The notes beneath the pieces were generated by a model. The model worked only from the letters and a program-made list of their open reading frames with translations. It did no database searches and was not told the origin of the DNA. DNA of 64,000 nt. Origin: Betaproteobacteria bacterium. Its GTDB lineage: Bacteria; Pseudomonadota; Gammaproteobacteria; Burkholderiales; SG8-41. Position numbers and translations under genes: made by a program. Every line of letters starts with the position of its first letter. The first letter of the stretch is position 1. This document shows positions 8,359 to 16,898 of the stretch, piece after piece. The DNA lies in assembly GCA_016192825.1 (NCBI GenBank), contig JACPTK010000035.1, positions 22,032 through 86,031 on the forward strand. The letters run 5' to 3'.

Positions 8359-9089
8359 GCCCGGACCGCCGCCAGTTTCTGGGTTGGGGCGCCGCCGCCG
8401 CAGTCACCGCTGCCGGCGCGGCCCTCGCGCCGGGCTTGAGGCTGATCGAGCTGGCGCAGGCGCGCTCGCCCGAGGAGGCCGCCTCCGCGCTGCAGCGCTG
8501 GGGACTGCTGATCGACATCACGAAGTGCACGGACTGCGACGTGTGCGTCACCGCCTGCAGCAAGGAGAACGGCTGGACGGGCCATGGCCGGCCCGAAACC
8601 GATCCGCAGTGGATCCGCAAGGTGAGCCTGCGCGACAAGCGCACCGGCTACGCGCAGACGCTGCCGCTCATGTGCCAGCACTGCGAGCACCCGCCGTGCG
8701 TGGACGTGTGCCCGACCGGCGCCTCGTTCAGGCGCGACGACGGCATCGTGCTGGTGGACAAGCACACCTGCATCGGTTGCCGCTACTGCGTCATGGCCTG
8801 CCCGTACGGCGCGCGCTCCTTTGTCCACGAGACCGTCAGCGGCCAGAAGTCGGACGTGCCGCGCGGCAAGGGCACGGTGGAGTCCTGCACCCTGTGCGTG
8901 CACCGCGTGGATCGCGGCGAGACCCCGGCCTGCGTCGAGGCTTGCAACCGGGACGGCGGCAAGGCCATGGTGTTCGGCGATCTCAACGACCCCTCCGCGG
9001 AGATCCACCGGCGCCTGCGCGCCGAGCCCTCGACCCAGGTGCGCGCCGATCTCGCGCTCAATACCGGCGTGCGTTACCGGGGTCTATAG
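8355..9089 (+). CDS. dsrO: Periplasmic ferredoxin-like subunit DsrO
   Basis: Tat-exported four-cluster ferredoxin subunit of DsrMKJOP, linking DsrJ to the NrfD-like DsrP. The ATG at 8355 overlaps the dsrJ stop and gives 244 residues. The N-terminus has a twin-arginine motif (DRRQFLG) and a hydrophobic stretch. Four Cys clusters are visible, including CTDCDVCVTAC, CQHCEHPPC, CIGCRYCVMAC and a late CTLC. A longer open frame from 8214 lies inside dsrJ and was discarded. Confidence 0.94.
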   Translation: MSPDRRQFLGWGAAAAVTAAGAALAPGLRLIELAQARSPEEAASALQRWGLLIDITKCTDCDVCVTACSKENGWTGHGRPETDPQWIRKVSLRDKRTGYAQTLPLMCQHCEHPPCVDVCPTGASFRRDDGIVLVDKHTCIGCRYCVMACPYGARSFVHETVSGQKSDVPRGKGTVESCTLCVHRVDRGETPACVEACNRDGGKAMVFGDLNDPSAEIHRRLRAEPSTQVRADLALNTGVRYRGL

Positions 9090-9092
9090 CGT

Positions 9093-10289
9093 ATGGCGCG
9101 CGTGCATTACCGCGAAATCGAGGGCGACAGCCGTGGCTTCTACGCGCTGCTGGGCGCGCTCGGCGCCCTGATCCTTGCCGGCCTGGGAGCCTCCTGGTAC
9201 ATGGAGCACAACGGCCACTACGTCACCGGCATGAGCAACCGGATCGTGTGGGGCATGCCGCATGTGTTCGCGATATTCCTGATCGTCGCCGCGTCGGGCG
9301 TGCTCAACGTCGCCTCGATCGCCTCGGTGTTCGGCCGCGAACTTTACAAGCCGCTGGCGCGACTGTCCGGCCTGCTCGCGCTGACCCTGCTGGCCGGCGG
9401 TCTGGCGGTACTGGTGCTCGATCTGGGCCGGCCGGAGCGGCTGATCGTGGCCATGACCCATTACAACGTCAAGTCGATTTTCGCCTGGAATATTTTCCTC
9501 TATACGGGTTTCTACGCGATCGTGGCGGTTTACCTGTGGACGATGTTCGAGCGGCGCATGAATGACTACAACAAGCCGGCAGGCCTGTTCGCGTTCGTCT
9601 GGCGCCTGATCCTGACCACCGGCACCGGATCGATCTTCGGCTTCCTGGTGGCGCGCGAGCCTTACTCCAGCGCGCTGCTCGCACCGATGTTTATCATCAT
9701 GTCGTTCTCCTTCGGCCTGGCAATCTTCGTATTGGTGCTGATGGCCGCCTGCAATTGGACCGGCCGAGCGCTGGGCGACGTCGTGCTGAACCGGCTCAGG
9801 AACCTGCTCGGCGTGTTCGTCGCCACGGTCCTGTATTTCGTCGCGATCCATCACCTTACCAACCTCTACGTCGCGCGCCAGCACGACGTAGAGCGCTTCT
9901 TCCTCTGGGAGGGCGGCATCTACACAGCGCTGTTCTGGTTTGTTCAGGTCCTGACCGGCGGCGTCCTGCCCCTCGCGCTGTTGTTCGGGACCACATCGCG
10001 CCGCGCCCTCGCAGCGGCGGCGGTGTGCGTGATCCTGGGGGGGCTTGCGCAGCTTTATGTCCTCGTCATCGGCGGCCAGGCCTACCCGCAGCTGATGTTC
10101 CCGGAAAAGGAAGTGAGCAGCAGCTTCTTCGACGGCGTGGTCGCAGGCTACGCACCGAGCCTGCCGGAACTGGCGCTCGGCGTGGGCGGCGTGGCGCTGG
10201 CGCTGGCGCTCACCGCGGTGGCGCTCAAGGTATTACCGTTTCTGCCGCGCAGCCTGGCGGACGGTGACGTCGATTCCGCGGCCGCATGA
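9093..10289 (+). CDS. dsrP: NrfD-like membrane subunit DsrP
   Basis: Polytopic quinone-interacting subunit (398 residues, about ten hydrophobic segments) of the NrfD/PsrC family that anchors DsrO and DsrJ. It starts 3 bp after dsrO and overlaps dsrN by 4 bp, so the complex genes form one translationally coupled run. The N-terminus is short and cytoplasmic (MARVHYREIEGDS) before the first helix, with no cleavable signal. Confidence 0.94.
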   Translation: MARVHYREIEGDSRGFYALLGALGALILAGLGASWYMEHNGHYVTGMSNRIVWGMPHVFAIFLIVAASGVLNVASIASVFGRELYKPLARLSGLLALTLLAGGLAVLVLDLGRPERLIVAMTHYNVKSIFAWNIFLYTGFYAIVAVYLWTMFERRMNDYNKPAGLFAFVWRLILTTGTGSIFGFLVAREPYSSALLAPMFIIMSFSFGLAIFVLVLMAACNWTGRALGDVVLNRLRNLLGVFVATVLYFVAIHHLTNLYVARQHDVERFFLWEGGIYTALFWFVQVLTGGVLPLALLFGTTSRRALAAAAVCVILGGLAQLYVLVIGGQAYPQLMFPEKEVSSSFFDGVVAGYAPSLPELALGVGGVALALALTAVALKVLPFLPRSLADGDVDSAAA

Positions 10290-11677
10290 ACCGCCTGTTC
10301 ATCTCCGCTGCCCACAAGTCCTCGGGCAAGACCACGCTGTGCATCGGATCGTGCGCGGCACTGCGCGCGCGCGGCGAGGTGGTGCAGCCCTTCAAGAAGG
10401 GCCCGGATTACATCGATCCGCTGTGGCTCGGGCTGGCGGCCGGGCGGCCCTGCTACAACCTCGACGCCTATCTGACGGGCGCGGACGAGATTCGCGCCCA
10501 GGTCACGCGCAGCATGCGCGGGGCCACGCTCGGCATCATTGAGGGCAACAAGGGCCTGTACGACGGGCTCGACCTCCATGGCAGCAACAGCAACGCGGCG
10601 ATGGCGGCACTGCTCGGCACGCCCGTGGTGCTGGTGATCGACGCGCGCGGCATGACGCGCGGCATCGCGCCGCTCATTCTCGGCTACCAGGCGTTCGACC
10701 CGAACATCCGCATCGCCGGCGTGATCCTGAACCAGCTCGGGGGCTCGCGCCACGAGGCCAAGCTGCGCGCGGTGATCCAGCACTACACCGGCGTGCCGGT
10801 GCTCGGCGCCGTGCAGCACGATGAGCGCATGACCATCGCGGAGCGCCACCTCGGCCTCATCCCGAGCAACGAGGCGCAGGGCGCGCGCGAGCGCGTGGAC
10901 GAGATCGCGGCGCTCGTCGCCGCCCAGGTGGACCTCGATCGCCTGCTCGCCATCGCGCGCGAGGCGCTGCCCTTGCCCGGAACCCAGACCCCGATGAGCG
11001 GCGCCCCGGCGCAGCCAGGCAGCCCGCCGGTGCGCTTGGGCATCGCGCGCGATGCCGCGTTCGGCTTCTACTATCCGGGCGACCTTGAAGCCTTGGAAGC
11101 GGCCGGGGCGGAGCTGGTGAGCTTCGATGCCCTGCATACCGAGCATTTGCCGAGGATCGACGGCCTGTTCATCGGCGGCGGATTTCCGGAAACGCATATG
11201 GAAACGCTTGCGGCGAACACAAATCTGCGCCGCGAATTGCACGATGCGATCGAAGCCGGCCTCCCGGCGTATGCCGAATGCGGCGGGCTGATGTATCTGG
11301 CGCGCGGCATCGAGTGGAACGGGCGTCGCGCCGGGATGGTCGGCGTGATTCCGGCGGACATCGTCATGCACAGACGGCCGGTCGGGCGCGGCTACGTGCA
11401 TCTGCGCGAGACTGGCCGCGGCCCCTGGCCGCAGGCGCCCGCGCGGGACGCGCCGCCCATTCGCGCGCACGAGTTTCACTATTCGAGCGTCGAGAACCTC
11501 CCCCCCGGTGTCGAGTTCGCCTACGAGGTCGAGCGCGGTCACGGCGTCGACGGCCGGCACGACGGCATCGTGCACAAGAACCTGCTGGCATCGTTTGCCC
11601 ACCTGCGCGATGTCGCCGGCAACCCGTGGGCGCGGCGCTTCGTCGACTTCGTCCGGAGCTGCCGGCATGCCGCTTGA
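10286..11677 (+). CDS. dsrN: Siroheme amidase DsrN (CbiA/CobB-like)
   Basis: Glutamine-dependent amidotransferase related to cobyrinate a,c-diamide synthase; in dsr loci DsrN amidates siroheme to the siro(heme)amide bound by DsrAB. The 463-residue protein has an N-terminal ATP-binding motif (SSGKTT, near residue 12) and a C-terminal triad-type glutaminase domain with nucleophile Cys332 (YAECGGLMY). No other cobalamin genes are near, so the siroheme role is preferred. It overlaps dsrP by 4 bp and the next gene by 11 bp. Confidence 0.92.
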   Translation: MNRLFISAAHKSSGKTTLCIGSCAALRARGEVVQPFKKGPDYIDPLWLGLAAGRPCYNLDAYLTGADEIRAQVTRSMRGATLGIIEGNKGLYDGLDLHGSNSNAAMAALLGTPVVLVIDARGMTRGIAPLILGYQAFDPNIRIAGVILNQLGGSRHEAKLRAVIQHYTGVPVLGAVQHDERMTIAERHLGLIPSNEAQGARERVDEIAALVAAQVDLDRLLAIAREALPLPGTQTPMSGAPAQPGSPPVRLGIARDAAFGFYYPGDLEALEAAGAELVSFDALHTEHLPRIDGLFIGGGFPETHMETLAANTNLRRELHDAIEAGLPAYAECGGLMYLARGIEWNGRRAGMVGVIPADIVMHRRPVGRGYVHLRETGRGPWPQAPARDAPPIRAHEFHYSSVENLPPGVEFAYEVERGHGVDGRHDGIVHKNLLASFAHLRDVAGNPWARRFVDFVRSCRHAA

Positions 11678-12005
11678 GGCCGAGGAAAAAGCGTTGCCGG
11701 TCGACGACGAGGGCTACCTGATCGATCCCGCGCAATGGAATGAGCAGGTCGCCGAGGAGCTGGCGCGCCGGGAGCGCATCGTTCTGTCCGATGAGCACTG
11801 GGCAGTGATCAGGTTCATGCGCGAGTACTATGAGCGGCGCCAGATTGCCCCGGATGCCCGCCATGTCATGAAGCACCTGGCTGAGTTCAAGGGCGCGGGC
11901 AGCGGAGGGCGCAACGACCTGTTCGTGCTCTTCCCCTATGGCTACGTCAAGCAGGCCTGCAAGCTCGCGGGCATGCGCAGGCCGCGGGCCTGGAGCACCG
12001 GCTGA
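11667..12005 (+). CDS. DsrC/TusE-family paralogue lacking the terminal cysteine
   Basis: This 112-residue protein is clearly homologous to DsrC (DDEGYLID, HWAVIRFMREYY, LFPYGYVKQACK). The upstream cysteine Cys98 of the DsrC arm is retained, but position 109, where DsrC has its penultimate cysteine, is Trp, followed by STG. TusE keeps the opposite cysteine and RspA-type proteins have neither, so this is an uncommon combination. It could take a persulfide but not make the intramolecular disulfide. It overlaps dsrN by 11 bp and precedes dsrR by 4 bp, so it is part of the operon. Confidence 0.9.
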   Translation: MPLEAEEKALPVDDEGYLIDPAQWNEQVAEELARRERIVLSDEHWAVIRFMREYYERRQIAPDARHVMKHLAEFKGAGSGGRNDLFVLFPYGYVKQACKLAGMRRPRAWSTG

Positions 12006-12009
12006 CGCC

Positions 12010-12327
12010 GTGATCACCGTCACGCCGCAGGCCGCGGAGCAGATTGCAAAGTCGGCGCAGCAAGCCGGCGCGGGCGGCGTCTGCCTGCGCCTGGCCGCGC
12101 GCCTGGACGACAAAGGCGTGCTCGAGTACGGCATGGGCTTCGACGACAAGGCCGACGGCGACACGCAGGTCGCCGCCAGCGGCATCACGCTGCTGATCTC
12201 GCCCGGCAGCGTCGAGCTGCTGACCGGCGCCACCCTGGACTACGTCGAGATCAATCCCGGCGAGTGGCGCTTCATCTTCAGCAACCCGAACGATCCGTCG
12301 CACAAGGCGCCCAAGCCGGCGCGCTAG
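12010..12327 (+). CDS. dsrR: IscA-like protein DsrR
   Basis: A-type scaffold-fold protein (105 residues) of the HesB/IscA superfamily. The three Fe-S ligand cysteines of IscA are missing: the C-terminal CGC motif is replaced by NPGEWRFIFSNPND, as in DsrR of Allochromatium, where it affects dsr expression post-transcriptionally. The GTG start at 12010 is 4 bp after the DsrC paralogue; no ATG is available at the conserved N-terminus. The TAG stop is supplied by the CTAG end of repeat copy B. Confidence 0.88.
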   Translation: MITVTPQAAEQIAKSAQQAGAGGVCLRLAARLDDKGVLEYGMGFDDKADGDTQVAASGITLLISPGSVELLTGATLDYVEINPGEWRFIFSNPNDPSHKAPKPAR

Positions 12328-12535
12328 GAGTTTGTCGGACTTAGGGCCGACAAACTCCTGATGCAAAACCGCCTGCGCAAAAACGGAAGAAAACGGTTGC
12401 AAAAAGCCTTATTTTCAGCCTGCGCGCGTGCCCGTTGGAGGCCAGGAAGGGTCGTCATCCTGAATTTCATTTGAAATGCGCAGGCGGTTTTGCGGTTAGC
12501 AGCCTGTCGGATTGCCAAGTCCGACAGGCTGCTAG
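12324..12535 (+). repeat. Modular intergenic repeat, copy B (complete)
   Basis: Best-preserved 212-bp unit. In order: CTAG (12324-12327, giving the dsrR stop); left hairpin with stem GGAGTTTGTCGG/CCGACAAACTCC; inverted terminus GCAAAACCGCC (12363-12373); a core of about 110 bp; GGCGGTTTTGC (12483-12493); right hairpin with stem AGCAGCCTGTCGGA/TCCGACAGGCTGCT; CTAG (12532-12535). Core and hairpins align with copies C and D over their whole length. It lies between the end of the dsr operon and the sensor kinase. Confidence 0.9.
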
Positions 12536-12622
12536 GGCCCGGCGCAGTGGACGCCGCCGCGGCATGGAGTTAGTCTGGGCGATCAGCGCTTTTCGCCGCG
12601 TGCCGCGGCACACGTTTGCGGT

Positions 12623-13882
12623 ATGTCAGAGCCCATTACCCCGGAACCGGACGCGAAGGCCGAAGATGGCTCGCGCGCGGCGCGCGCAGGTCCGCGGGCG
12701 CAGACCCAGGCGGTGCGCCTTGCGCGCAAGACCCAGTCGCTCGACATCCTGTACGCGATTGCGACCGGCCTCAGCCAGCCCGGCAGCCTCGAGCAGCTGC
12801 TCGACGGCTTTCTCGACACCTTCATCGAGCTGGTGGACGCGCGCGCGGCGAGCGTGCGGCTCGCCACCGGCGACGGCCACACCCGCCTGGTCGCGGGCCG
12901 CGGACTCGCCCCGGAGGTGGCCGAGCGCGACCGGCTGATGCCGGCGGGCGGCTGCCCGTGCGGCTGGGCCGCGAGCGAGGGGGGGCTGCGCATCCAGCGC
13001 GGCACCGCGCCCTGCGCGGCGCTCATCGGCCGGCCGATGCTTGAGCCCGACTGCACGGAGTTCGTGGCGGTTCCAGTGCAGTACCAGGACCGCATCCTGG
13101 GTGTCTATAACCTGTTTCTCGACCGGCCGCTCGCGGCCATGGGCGAGGACATGCCCGACCTGCTGATCAGCGTGGGCCGCCACCTCGGCCTCGCCATCGA
13201 GAAGGCGCGCCTGGAGAGCGACGCGCGCCGCCTGGCCATCATGGAAGAGCGCAATATCATCGGAAATGAATTGCATGACTCTCTCGCCCAGTCGCTGATC
13301 GGAATGCGCTTACAGTTGAAAATGCTGAGTGAGTCGCTGTCGCGCGAGGACCTTGGCGCCGCCCGCTACGAAGCCAAGGCGCTGCAACGGGCGATGACGC
13401 AGGCGAATGCCGACTTGCGCGACCTGCTGACCAACTATCGGCTGAAAATCGATGAATCCGGGCTCGTGCAGACGCTCGCCACTCTGGTCAAGCGCTTCCG
13501 CCGGGAGACCGGCATCGCCGTGTTTTTTCAGAACGAATGCCAGGCGCTCGCGCTCACCCCAGCCCAGGAAATCCAGGTTTTCTACATCGTCCAGGAGGCG
13601 CTTACCAACATCCGCAAGCACAGCGGCGCGCGCAATGTGCGCATCATGCTCAACAACGAAGGCGATCTGTATACCGTGCTGATCGAAGACGACGGCCTGG
13701 GCATGGCCGGGGCAGCCGATGGCATGCGGGGCGAGCATGCCGGGCTGGCGATCATGCGGGAACGCACCGAGCGGCTGCCGGGCCAGTTCGTGATCGAGAG
13801 CGAGCCCGGCGAGGGCACGCGCATCGTGCTGATCTTCAATGCGCCGCCGCTCGCCGCGCCCGCCAACGCGGCGCAAGGCTGA
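12623..13882 (+). CDS. GAF-domain sensor histidine kinase, NarX/HisKA_3 type
   Basis: Cytoplasmic sensor kinase (419 residues) with no membrane segment. An N-terminal GAF-like domain (about residues 40-190) contains a cysteine group (GGCPCGW). The dimerisation domain has the HisKA_3 H-box ELHDSLAQ with the phospho-acceptor at His218. The ATPase domain has N-box QEALTNIRKHS from about residue 323 and G-box DDGLGMAG near 356. The response regulator starts 1 bp after its stop. Its position next to dsr and facing a cytochrome b/Fe-S operon suggests redox or sulfur sensing; the ligand is unknown. Confidence 0.9.
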   Translation: MSEPITPEPDAKAEDGSRAARAGPRAQTQAVRLARKTQSLDILYAIATGLSQPGSLEQLLDGFLDTFIELVDARAASVRLATGDGHTRLVAGRGLAPEVAERDRLMPAGGCPCGWAASEGGLRIQRGTAPCAALIGRPMLEPDCTEFVAVPVQYQDRILGVYNLFLDRPLAAMGEDMPDLLISVGRHLGLAIEKARLESDARRLAIMEERNIIGNELHDSLAQSLIGMRLQLKMLSESLSREDLGAARYEAKALQRAMTQANADLRDLLTNYRLKIDESGLVQTLATLVKRFRRETGIAVFFQNECQALALTPAQEIQVFYIVQEALTNIRKHSGARNVRIMLNNEGDLYTVLIEDDGLGMAGAADGMRGEHAGLAIMRERTERLPGQFVIESEPGEGTRIVLIFNAPPLAAPANAAQG

Positions 13883-13883
13883 C

Positions 13884-14540
13884 ATGCGGGTGCTGCTGAT
13901 CGACGATCACGCGCTGGTGCGCAGGGGCCTCGAGGAATTGCTGCAGAGCCGCGGCGTCCAGGTGGTGGCCTCGGTCAGCTCGGGCGAGGAGGGCGTGCGG
14001 CGCGCGCGCGAGCTTTCCTCCGACATCATTCTGCTCGATGTCAAGATGCCGGGCATGAGCGGCGTCGAGACCTTGAAACAGCTGCGCGCAAGCGGCGTCC
14101 GCACGCCGGTGGTGATGCTCACCATGAGCCGCGAGGACGCCGACCTGCGCGCGGCGCTGCGCGCCGGCGCGCAGGGTTATCTATTGAAGGACATGGAACC
14201 GGAGGAGCTGCTGCCGGCGCTCGAGGCGGCGCTGCGCGGCGACAACGTAGTGGCCAGGGAAATGGTCGGGACGCTGGCCGGCATCGTGCGCAGCAACGCC
14301 GGCCCGGAGCTGGAGGCGCGGCGGGCGGCGACGCCGTTCGCCGCCCTCACGCAGCGAGAACTGGAGATCCTGGAGCACGTTGCCATGGGCCTCAGCAACA
14401 AGATGATCGCGCGCGCCCTCGATATCGCGGACGGCACCGTCAAGCTGCACGTCAAGGCAATTCTGCGCAAGCTGGGAATGCGCTCGCGCGTCGAGGCCGC
14501 CGTCGCCGCGGTCGAACACGGACTGGGAAGGAAGAAATGA
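13884..14540 (+). CDS. NarL/FixJ-family response regulator
   Basis: Two-domain regulator (218 residues). The receiver has an acidic pair at Asp7-Asp8, a phosphorylation site at Asp52 (LLDVKMPG) and a conserved Lys near 103. The C-terminal LuxR/GerE helix-turn-helix (LTQRELEILEHVAMGLSNK... GTVKLHVKAI) spans about residues 155-202. It is coupled to the preceding kinase by 1 bp. Targets cannot be read from the sequence; the convergent redox operon at 14710-17894 and dsr itself are the nearest candidates. Confidence 0.93.
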   Translation: MRVLLIDDHALVRRGLEELLQSRGVQVVASVSSGEEGVRRARELSSDIILLDVKMPGMSGVETLKQLRASGVRTPVVMLTMSREDADLRAALRAGAQGYLLKDMEPEELLPALEAALRGDNVVAREMVGTLAGIVRSNAGPELEARRAATPFAALTQRELEILEHVAMGLSNKMIARALDIADGTVKLHVKAILRKLGMRSRVEAAVAAVEHGLGRKK

Positions 14541-14709
14541 AGATCCCGGAGTGCGCTTGCTGCAGATCTCGATTGACCGGACGAGGCGCGGCCCTTCGTC
14601 GACCTCGGCAAGCGGACGCGGGCTGAGCCTGCCTGTCGCCGCGTGGCGGCGATCGGGGCATGTCGGGGACGGGGTGGTACGTGAGCGGCGGGCTCGCCAC
14701 GCGCGGGGC

Positions 14710-15393
14710 TCACAGGGCGGCGCCCTTGCGCTCGAGCGCAGCCCCGGTCACCCCGCGCGATGCCAACACCAGAAACGCGTGAGCGAGCTTGCCGAACGGC
14801 AGCCAGACGAACAGCAGTTCCGCGCTGAGCAGGTGGATCGCGAGCGGAAGCGGGTCGAGCGGCGGCGGCGCGGCGCCCGCGGGGTACGACACGTTGATCG
14901 CGATCATCCCGGTGGCGCAAGGCAGGATCACGACGAACCAGCTGAAGTAGTCGTCGAAGCCGGACAGCAGGCGCCGCACCGGATCGGCGAGGCGCTCCAT
15001 CAGCGCGATGAACAGCGCCACGAAGGTGAGCCCGACCGCGAAATACACCACCGGCCCCGGCAGCGGCGGCCACGCCAGGCCGGCAAGGCGTTCGATGAAG
15101 CCAATGTGCGGCAGGTAGCCGAACACGATCACGGCCAGGCCGACGTGATAGAGGTAGCCGTTGAGCGCGCCGAGCCTGCCGCTGCGCCCGATTTCCTTCC
15201 GGGGAATCATCCGCCCGAAGATGCCGCGCATCGCGCCGGCGAGCAGCCGGGTGCTGCGCGGCTCGGACAAATCCGGCGCAGCGCCCAGCCGCCAGATCGC
15301 CGCCACCCGCCACAGGCTTCCCAGGACCAGGACCGCCAGCGAGGCCCACAGCGCGGGCCCTCGCGCCAACTCCAGGAGATCCGTCGGCGTCAC
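14710..15393 (-). CDS. NarI/DsrM-like cytochrome b membrane protein
   Basis: Polytopic protein of 227 residues with about five hydrophobic segments and histidines in the helices (NGYLYHVGLAV, AIHLLSAELL, KLAHAFLVL), typical of NarI-like diheme b-type subunits. The GTG start at 15393 overlaps the stop of the upstream Fe-S gene by 4 bp (GTGA), so the two are translated together as a DsrMK/HdrDE-like pair. A longer open frame to 16038 runs inside the Fe-S gene and is a shadow. Likely role: electron exchange with quinone. Confidence 0.85.
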   Translation of the reverse strand: MTPTDLLELARGPALWASLAVLVLGSLWRVAAIWRLGAAPDLSEPRSTRLLAGAMRGIFGRMIPRKEIGRSGRLGALNGYLYHVGLAVIVFGYLPHIGFIERLAGLAWPPLPGPVVYFAVGLTFVALFIALMERLADPVRRLLSGFDDYFSWFVVILPCATGMIAINVSYPAGAAPPPLDPLPLAIHLLSAELLFVWLPFGKLAHAFLVLASRGVTGAALERKGAAL

Positions 15394-16760
15394 GGCCGGG
15401 GCCTCTCGGGCTCGAGATATTGCGCGACCAGCTCGGTCAGACCGAGCACCGGCAGCGTCATGCCGTACTGCTCGATCGCCTCTTCCAGCACGTTGCGGCA
15501 GTTGCTGCAGCTGGTGACGAGCGCCTCTGCGCCCGTGGCGTCCACCTGGCGTTTCTTGCACTCGAAGGCGGCGAAGCGGAGCTTTTCGGCGCGGTGGATC
15601 GCGCTCACGCCCCCGCCGCCGCCGCAGCAAAAGCTGGCCGCCCCGGATGCGGGCATCTCGACGAAGCGCCCGCTCACCCCGTCCATCAGCCGGCGCGGCG
15701 CCTGGCTCACCCCGCCGCGCCGAACGATCTGGCACGGGTCGTGAAACGTGAGCCGGCGGGCGTCCTTGCCGCGCGTGCGCAGCCGGCCCTCGCGCACGAG
15801 CTGGTCGAGCAGCTCGACAATCTGGACCACCTTGAAGGAATAGGGCCGGCCGATCAGGTTCGGCCCTTCCCAGCGCAGCGCCGAGTAGGCGTGGCCGCAT
15901 TCCGGGCTGATCACGTATTTCACCTTCAGCCGCTCGGCCGCGTCGACGATGCGCGACAGCAGCACCGCCGCGACCTCGCGGGAGCCGATCTGCACGCCGA
16001 CGTTGGTCGCCTCGAAACCGGCGCTGGGGAGAGTCCACGACACGCCGGCCCGGTGGAAGATCCGGGCCAACGCGCCGATGATTTCCGCGAATCCGATGAT
16101 CTCCATCGATGACAGCACCACCAGGTAATCGGCCCCTTCCACGTCCACCGGCACCTTCAGCCCGGTGTCCTTTTCCTGCAGCTCAATCTGGCGCTTGAGC
16201 GCCGGCCAGCGCACGCCCATCGCGCTGCCGGTCTCGAGCGCGCGCCCGGCGGCCTCATAGAGGTCCGGCGGCGCAAATCCAGCCGCCGACATGCCTTCGC
16301 GCGCCTGGCGCACCAGGCCGGCGATATCGATGCCCATCGGGCAGGCGAGCGTGCAGCGGCCGCACAGGTTGCAGGAATCGTAGAGCAGCTCGGACCAGTC
16401 CGCGAGCGCCTGCGCCGTGGACTCGGGTGGCGCGACGCCGAGCAGCCTCTTCAGCGAAGCGAACGGCGCCCGCTCGCGCTGGTAGGCCTTGATCATCGGC
16501 CACAGCTTGTAGACCGGCGTGTAGCGCGGATCGCCGGTGACGAGATGGAAGTGGCAGGCCTCTGCGCACAGGCCGCAATGCACGCAAGCCTCGAGCTGAA
16601 ACGCGGCGTCGCGGCCGACCTGGGCGACGAACACCTGCGCCGCCTTGCGTGCATCGGGCGCCCTGGCCGAGTCGAGCGCCGCGCGGGCGCGTTCAGATGG
16701 GGGCGGTTCCACGACCGTCGATTCCTGGGCGCATCCTACCGGTGCCGGAGGGAGCCGCAT
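15390..16760 (-). CDS. DsrK/HdrD-like Fe-S oxidoreductase (second copy type)
   Basis: Cytoplasmic CCG-domain protein (456 residues) built like DsrK: 4Fe-4S motifs Cys59/62/65/69 (CVHCGLCAEAC) and Cys130/133/136/140 (CNLCGRCTLAC), then two CCG domains with FHDPCQ, SFCCGGGGG and CSNC. It is clearly distinct in sequence from dsrK in the same window. It is paired with a NarI-like subunit and lies downstream of a ferredoxin reductase, forming a candidate alternative thiol/disulfide:quinone module. Substrate unknown; DsrC-type proteins are plausible partners. The ATG start abuts an FNR-like box, so a start further in is possible. Confidence 0.88.
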   Translation of the reverse strand: MRLPPAPVGCAQESTVVEPPPSERARAALDSARAPDARKAAQVFVAQVGRDAAFQLEACVHCGLCAEACHFHLVTGDPRYTPVYKLWPMIKAYQRERAPFASLKRLLGVAPPESTAQALADWSELLYDSCNLCGRCTLACPMGIDIAGLVRQAREGMSAAGFAPPDLYEAAGRALETGSAMGVRWPALKRQIELQEKDTGLKVPVDVEGADYLVVLSSMEIIGFAEIIGALARIFHRAGVSWTLPSAGFEATNVGVQIGSREVAAVLLSRIVDAAERLKVKYVISPECGHAYSALRWEGPNLIGRPYSFKVVQIVELLDQLVREGRLRTRGKDARRLTFHDPCQIVRRGGVSQAPRRLMDGVSGRFVEMPASGAASFCCGGGGGVSAIHRAEKLRFAAFECKKRQVDATGAEALVTSCSNCRNVLEEAIEQYGMTLPVLGLTELVAQYLEPERPRP

Positions 16761-16773
16761 TGATCCAAGTCAA
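16760..16773. promoter_or_regulatory. FNR/Anr-like box
   Basis: TTGATCCAAGTCAA matches the FNR-family pattern TTGAT-N4-ATCAA with one mismatch. It directly abuts the annotated ATG of the DsrK-like gene, a poor position for activation unless translation starts further in. The rest of the gap, 16774-16898, shows no gene or clear signal. Confidence 0.4.
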
Positions 16774-16898
16774 GCGGGTCGCGTCCCCCTTGGACCCCTC
16801 TTTTGCAACGGATGCAGACGCGTGCCGTGGCGCTCGGCGCGGACGTCGCGACCGCGCGCCGGGTCCGGCGCGTGATGCGCGGGAAGCCCGCCCGCACT

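Noticed and set aside
12361..12474. 37-codon frame inside repeat copy B starting MQNRLRKNGRKR
   Set aside because: The frame is broken by early stops in copies C and D and drifts in A, so the repeat does not encode a conserved peptide.
14541..14709. Small frames between the NarL-type regulator and the NarI-like gene
   Set aside because: Short, overlapping shadows with no start signals; the gap is simply the space between convergent genes.
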